DNA from: Hypholoma sublateritium FD-334 SS-4
Lineage: Eukaryota > Basidiomycota > Agaricomycetes > Agaricales > Strophariaceae
Length of the DNA stretch: 50,638 bases
NCBI GenBank assembly: GCA_000827495.1
Contig: KN817651.1
Coordinates: forward strand, 50,112 to 100,749
Direction of reading: 5' to 3'
Shown: positions 1-10,397 of the stretch, in pieces
How the letters are laid out: every line of letters begins with the position of its first letter
Position numbering within the stretch: position 1 is the first letter of the stretch
Notes under the pieces: generated by a model
The model's input: only the letters and a program-made list of their open reading frames with translations
Told to the model about the DNA's origin: nothing
Database searches by the model: none
Position numbers and translations under genes: made by a program

Positions 1-1776
1 CAGATTCTCAGACAAAACAGACTCATACCAGGGAGTACCGCACACTTTAGATTTCTTATACTGGTTGTAGAGCGTCGCTCGATCCTAGTAAAGATCTCTC
101 TCCGCTGGGGNTTTGTTTTGTTTTGAGNGATTCGAGTCTAGACCCACAGTCAGCCTCTCAACGCGTGTAAAACTTATTTTCCGTGTGCGCGCAACTTGTA
201 CGCCAACCTTCATGCGCGCGCACAAATGAATATGTGTGCGCATACACGAATAAATGTGCGTGAAAAGTACAATACTTTCTGCACAGTATAACTGCCATAG
301 ACGTGCTTGACTTCTATAAATGCACACGTAGCACATGTAGTCCGTGACCAATCCGCGGCCTTATGCTGTAAGTTAAGGCAAAGTAAATTGATTGAGTTAG
401 TCCCATTCCTTACACCCGCGCAGTGCGCGTCCATCGCTGGTTCATGCCTCCCGCTTTCTACAGTGTTGCTACCTCATTTATCCCTATCCAGTCACCCAAC
501 GCCTTTTTCACCACTCTGAGTAGGCATGTAAATGAGCTTCGACGTGTGGGCGGGACATTGCAAGTCGGTGTTCTCACATACTTCACTTGTGCGTTCCAGG
601 CAAGAGCGACATGAACGCACACGGAGATGGGTGCCTTGGCCTGGCCCAAACAACGAACGACATATGCAGCAGCCGTTTTCTAGCAGTTCACGGGTGCATG
701 AAGCAAGCGAAGCATCCAGCCTCCTCTCCGGATCTATCTAGCGCTGTTGCAGTGCCGTGCACTTCTGCTGCCTGCAGCGTTCTGCTGATGGAGGGCACGC
801 GTTTATGAGGGCTGCCGTTTAGCGCGATGGGTGGGTGACAAAACTGGAGAATACAGTGCCGACCTGTTAGGGTCACTTGGAGCAGCTAGCCACCAAGTGG
901 TCGAGGATAGACCAGGGAATACTGTGGTATTTCCAGTTGGGTGTCTACTACAACTGGAACATACTATATATACTACTTAGCAAGGTCGTCTGACTACGAT
1001 AAGCACCAAAATAGCCTGGTATCAACTGATGTCCGATGCACACAATCACAATCGTGATATAATGGAAATATGATCATCACCTGTCAACTTGCGACAGTGG
1101 GGAACAGTGAGAGCGGCTCAAGATGCATGTGCTGCAGGCCGCAGAGCGCATATTGGCAGTATAACAGACGCCTAGGGAGACGAGGGAGCCGCGGACAGGC
1201 CTCCGGCGGCAGCGTGGGCACAGCCCAAATAACGGACGGCATATGCGGCAGCCGTTCGCCGTACGCCGAAGTCGATCAATTAGCTAATCATGGCTTAACG
1301 GCTTTGCACCCTCGAACAGTATCACAAATGTTTCTGCGCGTCCACAAAATAAATCTGCGCACCAAATATTTTTCGGCGCACACGAGAAATAATTCTGCGC
1401 ATCATGATATACTTCCGCGCATGTCAAAACATAAATCAGCGCACTCATATTTTTTCATGCGCACTCAAATAAAAATCCGCGCACCACAATGTGTGCACGC
1501 GCGCCTGAAATATATTTCTGCACCCTACAAAAATTATTACGAGATCATCTATTATTGTTGCGAACAGGAAGGGTAGTAGAATAAAAGGTTTTCGGGGTAA
1601 ACAAAAATGTTTCTGGAATTTTTCCCTAAACGGACCGCCATACGCCATACTTGGCAGCTCGACCGTCTCGGTTTCCATACAATGAATGATGATACGTAAA
1701 TACTTTTTTCTTGAGAAGGGAGATAACAAATCCAACTGATGAATACAAAAATTACAACTTCAAGAAGAGTTATACC
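1..1776. other. Non-coding region with GCGC motif array
   Basis: No convincing gene is visible; short open frames overlap on both strands without family features. The stretch holds short runs of TGCGC motifs at about 187-260, a degenerate array at 1333-1530, and two similar copies of a roughly 37-base sequence near 645-682 and 1220-1258. Two N calls lie near 111-127. Confidence 0.5.
1333..1530 (+). repeat. Degenerate tandem array, GCGC every ~20.5 bases
   Basis: GCGC occurs at 1336, 1357, 1376, 1397, 1417, 1439, 1459 and 1479, that is at spacings of 21, 19, 21, 20, 22, 20 and 20 bases. Each unit has the form TCNGCGCAN followed by an A/T-rich tract such as AAATAAA or AAATATTTT. Units are diverged in sequence but kept in register. 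A shorter set in the opposite orientation is seen at about 187-260. Confidence 0.7.
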
Positions 1777-2301
1777 TCGATTGGTACCAGTCGGATGTGA
1801 TCGGCTTTAGCCGCACCTTCCTTTACATCCGACTTCGGTGGTCTTCCTTCACAGAGTGAATACATATTTATCAGTAATTAGTGATGACTTATGAAGTACT
1901 TGAAAAAATCAGGCTGGGGCCTTGGCTGCCGCTGCAAGAGCTCGGCTGTCCGACCGGCGTGATTCTTCAGTTTCCCCAGTTTCCCCAGGTCTCCCCGCGC
2001 CATGACACGTACTTTAAGCGCTGAGCGCTTGAGGTTGCGTTGAGCGCTAAAACACCGTTAATAATATTTCCTACGCTGTGTTCATCGTTCGGAGGTTCAA
2101 ACAAAGAAACTTCAGAGTCCGATATCCAATGCCGGTCGGTGGATAAGAATTATTTCATACTACTTTACAGCTAAGTCCTTAGCAAAACTAATCAGACATT
2201 GTGCTAGCTTGGTGCGAGCTCTGCGTAGCCCCCAACTCGATTATCGGGGCGCGGAAAGAAGGTGCGGATGTATCCGGCTACATCCGACTGGTACCAATCG
2301 A
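1777..2301. mobile_element. Possible non-autonomous element with long terminal inverted repeats
   Basis: The left arm begins TCGATTGGTACCAGTCGGAT at 1777. The right arm ends with its exact reverse complement at 2301. Inside this 22-base perfect core the arms stay similar for about 25 more bases, ending in CCGCACCTTCCTT versus CCGCACCTTCTTT. The enclosed ~430 bases have no credible ORF. No clear target-site duplication was seen, so the class is unknown. The right arm lies about 45 bases beyond the stop codon of the 2345-4543 gene, in its probable 3' untranslated region. Confidence 0.55.
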
Positions 2302-2344
2302 CATATCATTGTTCAAGAAACGGGTTTTTTATCTTCCTTATGCA

Positions 2345-4543
2345 TCACCACAATAGCTGGAACCAATTTATAGCCGCGGCGACGGCAGTTGTAGCCTTGG
2401 CGACGGCAATTGTAACCGCCTCGACGGCAATTGTAACCGCCCGGGCGAAGGTAATTGCACTTATGACTCCCAGATTTGTTGGGTGGACGATGGCGGCGAG
2501 CGCAACCGTTTTTTCAGTTGTAGTAACCCGAGCGTTTGCCACCATGATTGCGCGTACCTCGTCCAGATCCACGCGTGATGCCAGCTCCGGCGCAGACGGC
2601 ACGCGCGACGCAGGAGTGGAAGGTGAAGGAGTAGATTGTGCAGCAAAGGAAGGCGCTGGTTCAGCACGGACCACCGGTGGTTTTGGCTGTGTAATGACGG
2701 CGGCGGGCGTAACCGTTTTTTCAGTTGCAGTAACCCGAGCGTTTTCGACTGCGATTGCGTGTACCTCATCCATGCGCGCACGCACCGGTTCAGGTGAGTA
2801 CACGCCCTCATGCCCCACTGGCCCACTAACCGCCCCCGGGCCAGCTCCAGACAGCCCACGCTCGTGAGGGACAGCTACGAGCACATTGCGCACCGAATTC
2901 CCCCTCGCGTGCTCCACGTCCGCCTGTGAGTCAACAAAGGTCCACGGTTCGTCCGGCTCGCGCTGCCGCGGCCTCGGCGAAGAGTCGATAACAGGGTCCT
3001 TGTATGCGCCGAGGACCAGTTGCTCCGTGCCCGCCTTGTCAGATTGCGTTGAGATGTGCGCAGAACCTGACAGTGGTTCCTCGACCGGGACGGCAGAAAA
3101 CGCGGGGTCCGCGAGGATGGCCGGGGCGAGAGCGGCATTGTCGAAAGGGCTCGTAGCTCGGTCTTGGTCGAGCTGTGCAGCGGGCTCCACAACGTGCACG
3201 TCAATGGCGGGTGGTAGATCTTCCGCAGGTAGAATGACAGCCTTTGGTTCCTCTACGTAGTCGGATGGGGCAGCGTCCGCGAAAGGGCCTGTCGACCGTT
3301 CGTGGGCTTGTATCACCAACGGCTCCGCAAGGGCTTCTCCCGGGTATTCGGAAGAATCAACATTGGCGAAGGGACTGACAAGGTGCTCGTATGCAGAGGT
3401 GTTAGATTCGACGGGCGCAGCAGCTGGCGCTGGTAGATCGGGCAAGGCTTTGTCCGCGAAAGGGCTGACGAGGCGCTGGTGTTCAGCATCCCTGATGTCT
3501 ATCGACGACTCGCCGAGTTCTTGCGAGACGCCACCAGAGAATGGGCTCGCCAGTCGCTTGCCTGCATCGGTTTCGTGCGCAAACGGCTCAGGGGTGCGCA
3601 GCTCTGGTGTATCATCGACGGCGGCGGCGTTGTCTGCAGATTCAGACGGAAGGTCCACGTCCGGGAGCGGGCTGGCTACGCGTACTTGATCTATGATGAG
3701 GACGTCTGCGCTCGCATCCATTGGCGCGTCAGGCACTCCCATTTCCTCCGTCGGACTCTCGGCGAGCACCTCCACCTCATGCGTCAGAGCAAACGGCGCG
3801 CGGACCACCACAGGGGCCGCAACCTCCGCTTTATATGCATACGTCCAGGCCGGTGGCACGGCATCCTCCTTCGCCGCAGTGACAGGGCGCGCAATGCTGA
3901 GTAGCGAGGACGAGCGGCGCATCGCTCCGCTCACCCTCGATGTCCATTTGGTCTTGGGCTTTGCGCCGGCGCTAGACGCTTCAGCCAGGGATGCCGGCCC
4001 GGGGGCTGGAGATATGAATTCAAGGTTATGTGCGGGGGTGGGAGCCGCGTCGGTCTCCTTCGCGGCAGAGGTCGCGGTCGGGCGCGCGAGGCTGGGCACG
4101 GACGGCGAGCGGCGCGCCACCGCGCCTAGTTTCGACATCCATTTAGGGCCCTTGCCATTAGGATCGGTGGAGGGGGTGCCGGGGCGGGAGGATGCGGTTG
4201 TGCTGTCCCAAGAGTCCGTTGTTTGGATGAAGGCGGCATCGCTGTCGCGCTCCTTCGCCGCAGAAGCCATCGTGGGGCGCAAGAGGCTGACGATGGATGC
4301 AGTACGCTTTAATTTAGACGCCCATTTAGGGCCCGATTTTAAGGAGGTGGAATCTGAGGCGGGAGGAGGGGAAGTTGAGGCTGTGGTGTCGCGCGAGAGT
4401 GTTTTGCTAAGGGGAATGTCCCGCTCCTCAAGTTGGGTGGTGGACTGCCGGCGGCCAAGAAGAGACGGAGAACGGACTGCAATACCCATCTGCGAGGCCC
4501 ACGTCTTTGCCTTAGGTTTGCCTGAGGGGGCCAGACTGCTCAT
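2345..4543 (-). CDS. Repetitive, probably disordered protein of unknown function
   Basis: One uninterrupted 732-residue frame starting MSSLAPSGKPKAK; I do not recognise the family. The N-terminal part has four copies of a ~60-residue unit with Trp at residues 15, 74, 135 and 200. Each follows the pattern W-(A/M/T)-S, a basic stretch, Ser-rich SPSLL-like text, RP and usually AAKE. The middle (about 325-470) repeats a motif around SPF five times (for example LVSPFADKALPD and LVSPFANVDSSE). The C-terminal third has a duplicated block with VENARVTATEKTV and VANARVTTTEKTV. The tail is hydrophobic and encoded by 21-base tandem repeats at 2379-2441. The composition (Ser, Pro, Ala, acidic residues) suggests intrinsic disorder and many phosphorylation sites. 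The unspliced length is unusual beside its intron-rich neighbours, and the hydrophobic tail might be an unrecognised intron or read-through. Confidence 0.65.
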   Translation of the reverse strand: MSSLAPSGKPKAKTWASQMGIAVRSPSLLGRRQSTTQLEERDIPLSKTLSRDTTASTSPPPASDSTSLKSGPKWASKLKRTASIVSLLRPTMASAAKERDSDAAFIQTTDSWDSTTASSRPGTPSTDPNGKGPKWMSKLGAVARRSPSVPSLARPTATSAAKETDAAPTPAHNLEFISPAPGPASLAEASSAGAKPKTKWTSRVSGAMRRSSSLLSIARPVTAAKEDAVPPAWTYAYKAEVAAPVVVRAPFALTHEVEVLAESPTEEMGVPDAPMDASADVLIIDQVRVASPLPDVDLPSESADNAAAVDDTPELRTPEPFAHETDAGKRLASPFSGGVSQELGESSIDIRDAEHQRLVSPFADKALPDLPAPAAAPVESNTSAYEHLVSPFANVDSSEYPGEALAEPLVIQAHERSTGPFADAAPSDYVEEPKAVILPAEDLPPAIDVHVVEPAAQLDQDRATSPFDNAALAPAILADPAFSAVPVEEPLSGSAHISTQSDKAGTEQLVLGAYKDPVIDSSPRPRQREPDEPWTFVDSQADVEHARGNSVRNVLVAVPHERGLSGAGPGAVSGPVGHEGVYSPEPVRARMDEVHAIAVENARVTATEKTVTPAAVITQPKPPVVRAEPAPSFAAQSTPSPSTPASRVPSAPELASRVDLDEVRAIMVANARVTTTEKTVALAAIVHPTNLGVISAITFARAVTIAVEAVTIAVAKATTAVAAAINWFQLLW
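2379..2441 (-). repeat. Three 21-base tandem repeats
   Basis: Units at 2379-2399, 2400-2420 and 2421-2441 share CGACGGCA(A/G)TTGTA. The last two differ at one base only. They encode the repeated VTIAV/TTAVA tail of the 732-residue protein. Confidence 0.75.
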
Positions 4544-6667
4544 GATTGTAGAGGCGGAGGAATGAATGTATGAAACGGCGGGTTATGTTGTGCGGATTCT
4601 GTCTGCTGTGGTCTGACGGAGAATGCGTTGGCGCGAGTCGTTATGAAGGCCATGCCGGGAGGATGCGTCGAGGCGCTTCTGATACTGGCTGGTGCGGTGT
4701 AAAAAGATAAAACACCTCGTTGAGAACACGCACTGTCCATTCTCCCGCTGCGCGNCTGTGGCGCAGCGCAGCTCAGACACAGCATCGCCAACCACAGTGT
4801 TAGTCTCGACTTTTTCAGGGCTTAGAGCGTCATGAGCCTGTGTGCGAAATGATTAATGAAGAATGGCCTAGTGATACGGGAGCGACCAGATCCGACACAC
4901 ACACCCAATTGGGACTGTGTGAAGTGCGGCACACTGGCCGTATCTGCGACACACTGGTTAGAACAGTGACAAAGTGAGTCCTCCTCATGTGTCGTGTTTC
5001 TCTTCACTGTGTCGTGCTTCTCATTGCCAGTGTGCTGTCCGTGCACTGCCTCACAGAAGCCCTGTGCCCACACGAAGTCTGAAATTGACAATGCCAGCAT
5101 ACATGAAGGCGGCAATAATACAAGTAATTCTTCTATACAAACGATCTAATTGAGTCTACAAAGTGAGTGCTACGTCTCTCGATGTCGCCCCAAGGCTGGT
5201 TCGCAACATGTGCTTTGTGAACCTGCGGCTGTTGAAAAATTGGACATTGCCCTGTGACTTCGCGTGACCCCCTAGAACCAAAGGTGGCGGTGGATTCTCA
5301 AAAAGGAAAGCGCGCCGCAGGCGCCTAATTTTTTTTTTTAGCTAGCCCGTACTTATGTGGCTACAGCAGAAAGGTTTCGCCTCCCGGCTTATCCGTTATT
5401 GTTGTTGTCGCATGATGATCAGAGTAACAGATGATTTCACCTTGCTGAAAGCAATGGTCCCACACGGTCTGAATAGCATAGATACAAATACCAGCTACAC
5501 ATGCACACACAAAGTCGCGAGCATGGAATCCGACATCTCAGAAAAAAAAGTCACCGATCAAAGAAGTACAAACAGCCATTTATAGCCACTTGCCGCCCTT
5601 GTCATCCTAAACATTTCCCGCTTTGTTCCTGCTATCACAAAATTCCTTGCCTTATTTTTGTGAATAGACAACCCCTTTGCACTGCTTTTCTGTAACCATT
5701 TCAGTGTTCGTCAATTTACTGCCCCACGCTCGCACTTGTGACTTGACTAGCTTGACTCTTGAAGAATGTCACAATTCCTCGGCCTGGGCCCTGGGGCCGT
5801 CTGACAATACTCAGCCATTTTTAACCATTCAGTGTTATTGTTTTCCTGTACGTCCAGGTTGCGCCAGCCTAAGTACTTCAAGATCTGTAAAAAGTCTGCT
5901 ACTAATATTTCCGAGCTTTGTCAGGAACTACCACCACAAAACTCAAACAAAACTAATTCCGAACTTGGTTTGAACTAAGTACTAGCATAAGCCACCTCGG
6001 TGATGTGAACACTTTCTCTACCAATAATATGGTGTCAATAAGTTGATTACAGTGCAATTTGACTCGCTGTGGTTCGTATCTTCATTTCAGCAAGGTGCTG
6101 AGGTGACCGCAGGTCGCCCCTTAATGTTACATTTCTGTTTCTTCTATGATAAGAGCTACATGTTTCACAGGACAATAATACCAACTTGTGATCGGCGAAC
6201 TTGAGTTTAACCGTCTACAGCTGAACTAAAAACGCGGGAGGTTACCCAGTAATGGATCATGCACTCATCTAGCAGTACTTGGACCCTCCCTCCAAGTCTT
6301 TGGCGTGCACGTTGGTGATTTGAGGTGGGTAGAACGCATACGGGTAGAAGAGTAGAAGGCGGCGGCGCAGTTGGTCAAACATGGCGAGTATGTAGACTGT
6401 GGAACAGCGACAGCGTGTGCATGACGTTGGCATATCCACGCGACGCGACATGGGGACTTGTCGGTGGAGCTGTCATTTGACGCTTGTATTTGCGCAGGTG
6501 CGTGTGGGATGGAGGAAGTGGGTTGCTAGTCAAGGATGTGTCCTTAAGGTAATGTCGATCAATGGGGTGACTACTGCGCTTCAACCGAGTGGGTCAAGTA
6601 TGTAGCGTGAAGCATACTACCAAGCTGCTGAGGATGTGAGCCACCCCCATGATGGTAGAAGGAGACC
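4544..6667. other. Intergenic stretch, no gene recognised
   Basis: Contains the presumed promoter and 5' untranslated region of the minus-strand 732-residue gene just above 4543. Beyond that there are only short overlapping frames without family features. One N call at 4755. Confidence 0.4.
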
Positions 6668-7310
6668 TTAGATGATCCACGCCAGCGCTCTTATCGTCCT
6701 CCCCCACCCCGCGAGCAGCACTTTAGTCTGCGTCGCGGGCGTGCAAAGCACGTGCAGGTGCGCCGCGAGGCTGTTGGTGGACTTGTCGCTGTAGCTACGG
6801 GAGGGGTGAGGACAACAAGGAAGTAGTAGGGTGTAAACCCCGCCCTTCGAAGAAAGATGGGTAGAACTGTGTGTGTGGGTTGGTGTACTGGCCACCTATG
6901 CGATTCCATCTCTAGACAAACGACCCTTTCACGCTTNTNCACTGCGGAGCNGGGGGTGGCCGCGTCGGCCANTGGAGATGGCGGTGGCGTACCGACCGCG
7001 ACACTCACCAAAATTGGCTCAGCTGCCAGTCCTCGCCAAACGCAAGCCGGAACTCCGCGATGCTAAGCATCGGCTTGTCTGCCGCCGCGTCCGCGTCGTC
7101 GAGCGCCAGGCCCGCGATGTGCGCCGCCGCACGCTCCGCNGCGATCTCCTGGAAGAGGCGCTCCTCCTCCGCCTTTTCTCGGAAGTGCGTGTCGAGCAGC
7201 GCGAAGACGTTGGGGTCGAGCCGTGGGGACGATCCGGAGGTGTGGGAGGAGCTCGAGACGGACTGGGAGGATCGGTGGATGGCGATAATCGTGGAAGGCT
7301 GTTTGAGTGG
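6668..7310 (-). pseudogene. N-terminal remnant of an Efm5/EEF1AKMT1-like protein-lysine methyltransferase
   Basis: Reading from about 7310 to 7009, the frame contains LDPNVFALLDTHFREKAEEE, a charged helix, MLSIAEFRLAF and then EDWQLSQF. The last matches the conserved (E)DWxxSQFWY motif at the start of the Efm5 (EEF1A lysine methyltransferase 1, N6AMT2-like) domain. A GTGAGT donor at 7008 and a TAG acceptor at 6795 join it to a second exon (6794 downward) reading YSDKSTNSLAAHLHVLCTP, which continues the family pattern. The join makes the motif QFCYSD, so the invariant Trp is lost. The frame then ends at 6668 before the SAM-binding and NPPF/DPPF parts. No in-frame ATG is seen upstream, and the 214-base intron is long for this locus and has N calls. 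It is therefore a partial or decayed copy, unless sequence errors hide the rest. Confidence 0.55.
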
Positions 7311-7344
7311 TCACTGGTGGTATAAGAAATCGTGATTACTGCCA

Positions 7345-8073
7345 AATTTCTGGCTTACGGCAGCAGCGGGCCGCTTCCACTTGAGTATGTAGCAGTTTGG
7401 AAGTCGGTGTGATATTGGCTGTCCTCTCTAACAGTACTATATGAGCTAATATTTATATAAGCTGGGAGTAGGTAAAGAGGGAATAAATNAAGGGAACTGT
7501 CTGCATTACGGATTGATTATGGGGGCNACGTAGTCAAAACGTAGTGACTAAAATAATTACTTATACNAAAAACCACTGCTTAATCCGTGCTTAAAAGTTT
7601 GTACGGCTTGCCGCTNCAGAATGCATCAGGAAAATAGTNCTTCAAGCAGGAAATTAACTCTNTTAAACACGCTGGAACTTTTTTATTGGTGTCCGCGTTT
7701 GCTATACATTGCATTATGTCGAATGAACGCGCGTTGTGAGTCTGAAATCGCAGAGTGACCGAGCGTGGGTCTGTCCGCTGNGGAACGATACATNGTTGAA
7801 TGTCCCTAGTAGANTCCTAAGGGCTTTTGGCACCTTGACCTTGAGTCANCTCTCTTCTACAAAGGCGTACCGCGGACAGCAGAAGGGGGCTTGTGCCCGT
7901 GACAAACGAATCTCAGGTTAGAGATCAACATGCTCGATCTTTCACTTTCATTTATGCTTTCTCCATCTTCGACGTATTGAACCTTCCCCAGCACATCAAA
8001 TTAGAAATACTCTGCCAAGTTTACATCAATTTCCCTCGTAAAGGAGCGTCTGCATGAATTGTGTAAGCAATAC
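7345..8073. other. Low-quality intergenic stretch
   Basis: Nothing recognisable. About ten N calls lie between 7487 and 7861, so a short exon could be hidden here, for example a start exon for the methyltransferase remnant or downstream exons of the fragment at 8074-8412. Confidence 0.3.
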
Positions 8074-8412
8074 TCAACTTGCGAACGGAACAGGTGTTCC
8101 ATCAATAGTGCATTGAGCAGAGAAAGGCTGTTGGTCCGTTAATTGCGGGTCCTGCAGAAAAATAGCGCCCCCAACGATAATATCGGTCCCTAGCACGGCG
8201 ACTGTCAGCATAAAATACTCGCAGAACAGCATAAAGCACAATAAATCACCATAAAAATCAAATGAAAGACCTGATGGAGCGCTTGGGGCAATCAGCTGGT
8301 GAAAGGTGTTGTTGTAAAAGTATTGAGAGAACGAGGGCCCGGGGATAGTAAGGTCCAACCCGTCGTACTGGATTGCGGGATCCGTGTCGTCAATGAGCAG
8401 GAATTGCTGCAT
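8074..8412 (-). pseudogene. 5' fragment of a mushroom-expanded DDTDPAI-family protein
   Basis: The frame starts MQQFLLIDDTDPAIQYDG and continues with PSFSQYFYNNTFHQ, SGLSFDFYG and CTIDGTPVPF. This order of short motifs (DD.DPaI.Y, N.TfH, S..F.F.G, C.(I/V)DG) is typical of the N-terminal extracellular region of a large agaricomycete family of secreted or single-pass membrane proteins of unknown function. A 48-base in-frame insert after FDFY (GTGATT...GACAG) is probably an intron. After the CTIDG segment a stop follows at once, and I found no splice route to the expected Trp/Leu/Cys-rich second half or a membrane segment in the N-containing sequence downstream. Truncated gene or unfinished sequence are both possible. 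Confidence 0.5.
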
Positions 8413-10397
8413 TATTCAAAATAAGGAGATAAAGTGAGTAGACCGACAGATTATACAGCAGGGCCCCGAGAAAGATATATCGTCACAACTGGGCTAGGCT
8501 AGCTCCACAGTGACGAGGTTAAAACGGAAAGCGAAGGCTATCACTTTCGTTGCTCTGACTTTGCTCTGACTCGGACATTGATCATCGCGAGGCAAGCTGT
8601 CGGAAATGAAAATACATTCAGGAAGCGAGTGACATTTGTGTTCGCTGGGAGCAAACTTCGAAATGGAGGAGACGCTGCGGATTTTACAGCGCTTTGCATG
8701 AATGATTGCAGTGTGACTGGGCGAAAATCATGTGTTTGGCCCTATTTTGGGATATCAGCGACACAACTCTGCCGGCGTCTCAACTTCACCCCTCCTCTCT
8801 TTCCATGCTGGAGTTTGGGTGGAAATGGTGGGATTTTTCGCCGGAAACTATCGGACGTCTGTGGGGACGATTTACACTTAATGCGGGCCACAATGATCGC
8901 ACGGGAAGGCGGCAGGGCAAGCCGAACTTTGCTGCGAGGCAGTGGCACCATCAGCCGTCAGCGATTTCTCAGAAAATGCAGCGGCAATTTCTCATGTTCC
9001 AAAGCACTGTATGTGAGTAATTTTACTTTTCTTCGTGTTTGATTCAGGGCTGATTGATGAGCCAGAATCACAAGGCGAATGGGAAAGAAAATTGAAGTTG
9101 AATCTCCAACTTTGCCTCTCTGTACCCATGGGTCACTGGCAGAGCGAGCTGAGATGCCCAGTGTGGATTTGGATCCCTATCTGATGAATTCGTCTCTATA
9201 CTTTACTTTGTGAAACGTGCGCTGGAGGCCTTGAAAGGGATTTTACCTGCGTTCACGCTCAGTAATACTTCTGTATGTTACCATGCCACACTGCTAACAG
9301 GCAGCGCACTTAGCTTCAGTCCGCGCGCCCAGAGAAGCTAAGTAATGCTGAGGCGCGGGGCAGGCCGATCAGATGGGTCATTGGACATGTACAGCTATCA
9401 CGGAATATCAGCGGTTGGGATAGATAAACCACAGCAGCGCCTCGGTACGATTTCGATACTGGCTGTACATCACAACGACAGAGATAACGATTTATCTCGC
9501 ACGCCCGCAAATAGCTACCGAAATCCCGCAGACACTCCATTCCGTGCATTGCTCGCAACCATGCACATCCCCGTCGCGCATTAGCCGCCCTGCATAGCGC
9601 CTGCATGGCGCACGAATAGGCGGCCCGCTGTACCGCATCGTGCCTCCGCGGCGTGCGCCAATATCCCATGAGATGCCAAACGGGCGCCAGAATGGCTGTC
9701 ATTCGTGCACGCGGCCACTGTGTATCACAGCGAGCACGCGTACGATATAATGTACACGCTGAACGATGGCTTGCTCGATATTGTGCTCGCCGGCGCCGGC
9801 TCGGTTGGTTGTCCAGTTGTTCAGTCCAAAACGCCGCGCGTACGCGCTAGACGCCGCCCGAAGAGCCAGAATAAAGAATGAAAAAGGAAATGAATTTACA
9901 CGAACATTGATATCATTGCGCGTGTAACTCACCTTATACTTACTCCGCATTGGTTGCGTAGTATCCCTCAACTCGAGTCCGGTTTGATGATCCTACATCA
10001 TCACCACGATAAGCACGAGCTTGTTAGCATACAATTTATGCTATGTAGACTCTTTGGACAGGCAGCAGAAACAGATGTATACAAGAAAACGGATACAATT
10101 CAACAGAGATACGCAGAAAACGTAGATGCAGATACTACAGATACAGAAAGTACAGATGATACAAATACGGATAATACGGATAGATACAAATACACTTGAC
10201 GCTATTGCTACACGAATATAAAGTCCATTCTCAAGCTATAGATTGCTATTCAAGGCTCTACTTGAGCTCTACATTGACCATGGTGATACGAATTGATTGA
10301 TTGTCCTATTTAAAACGGGATAGATGTGCACGAAAACAGGTGGATATCCTAAAAGCGAAGTAACGAAAAGAGAGGACTGTAGTCCCTTTTGGATGAA
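8413..10397. other. Intergenic stretch with GATACA-rich tract
   Basis: No gene recognised. Frames at 8578-9042 (+) and 9316-9702 (-) have no family features. From about 10070 to 10195 the sequence is a degenerate simple repeat rich in GATACA/ACAGAT. The 3' untranslated region of the minus-strand URA2 gene must lie just below 10398. Confidence 0.4.
10070..10195 (+). repeat. Degenerate GATACA/GATACGG microsatellite
   Basis: Short units such as GATACAG, GATACAA and GATACGG recur about ten times with substitutions. The tract lies within 330 bases of the 3' end of the URA2 gene. Confidence 0.6.

Noticed and set aside
9316..9702. 128-residue minus-strand frame
   Set aside because: No family features, no splice continuity, and an overlapping plus-strand frame of similar quality.
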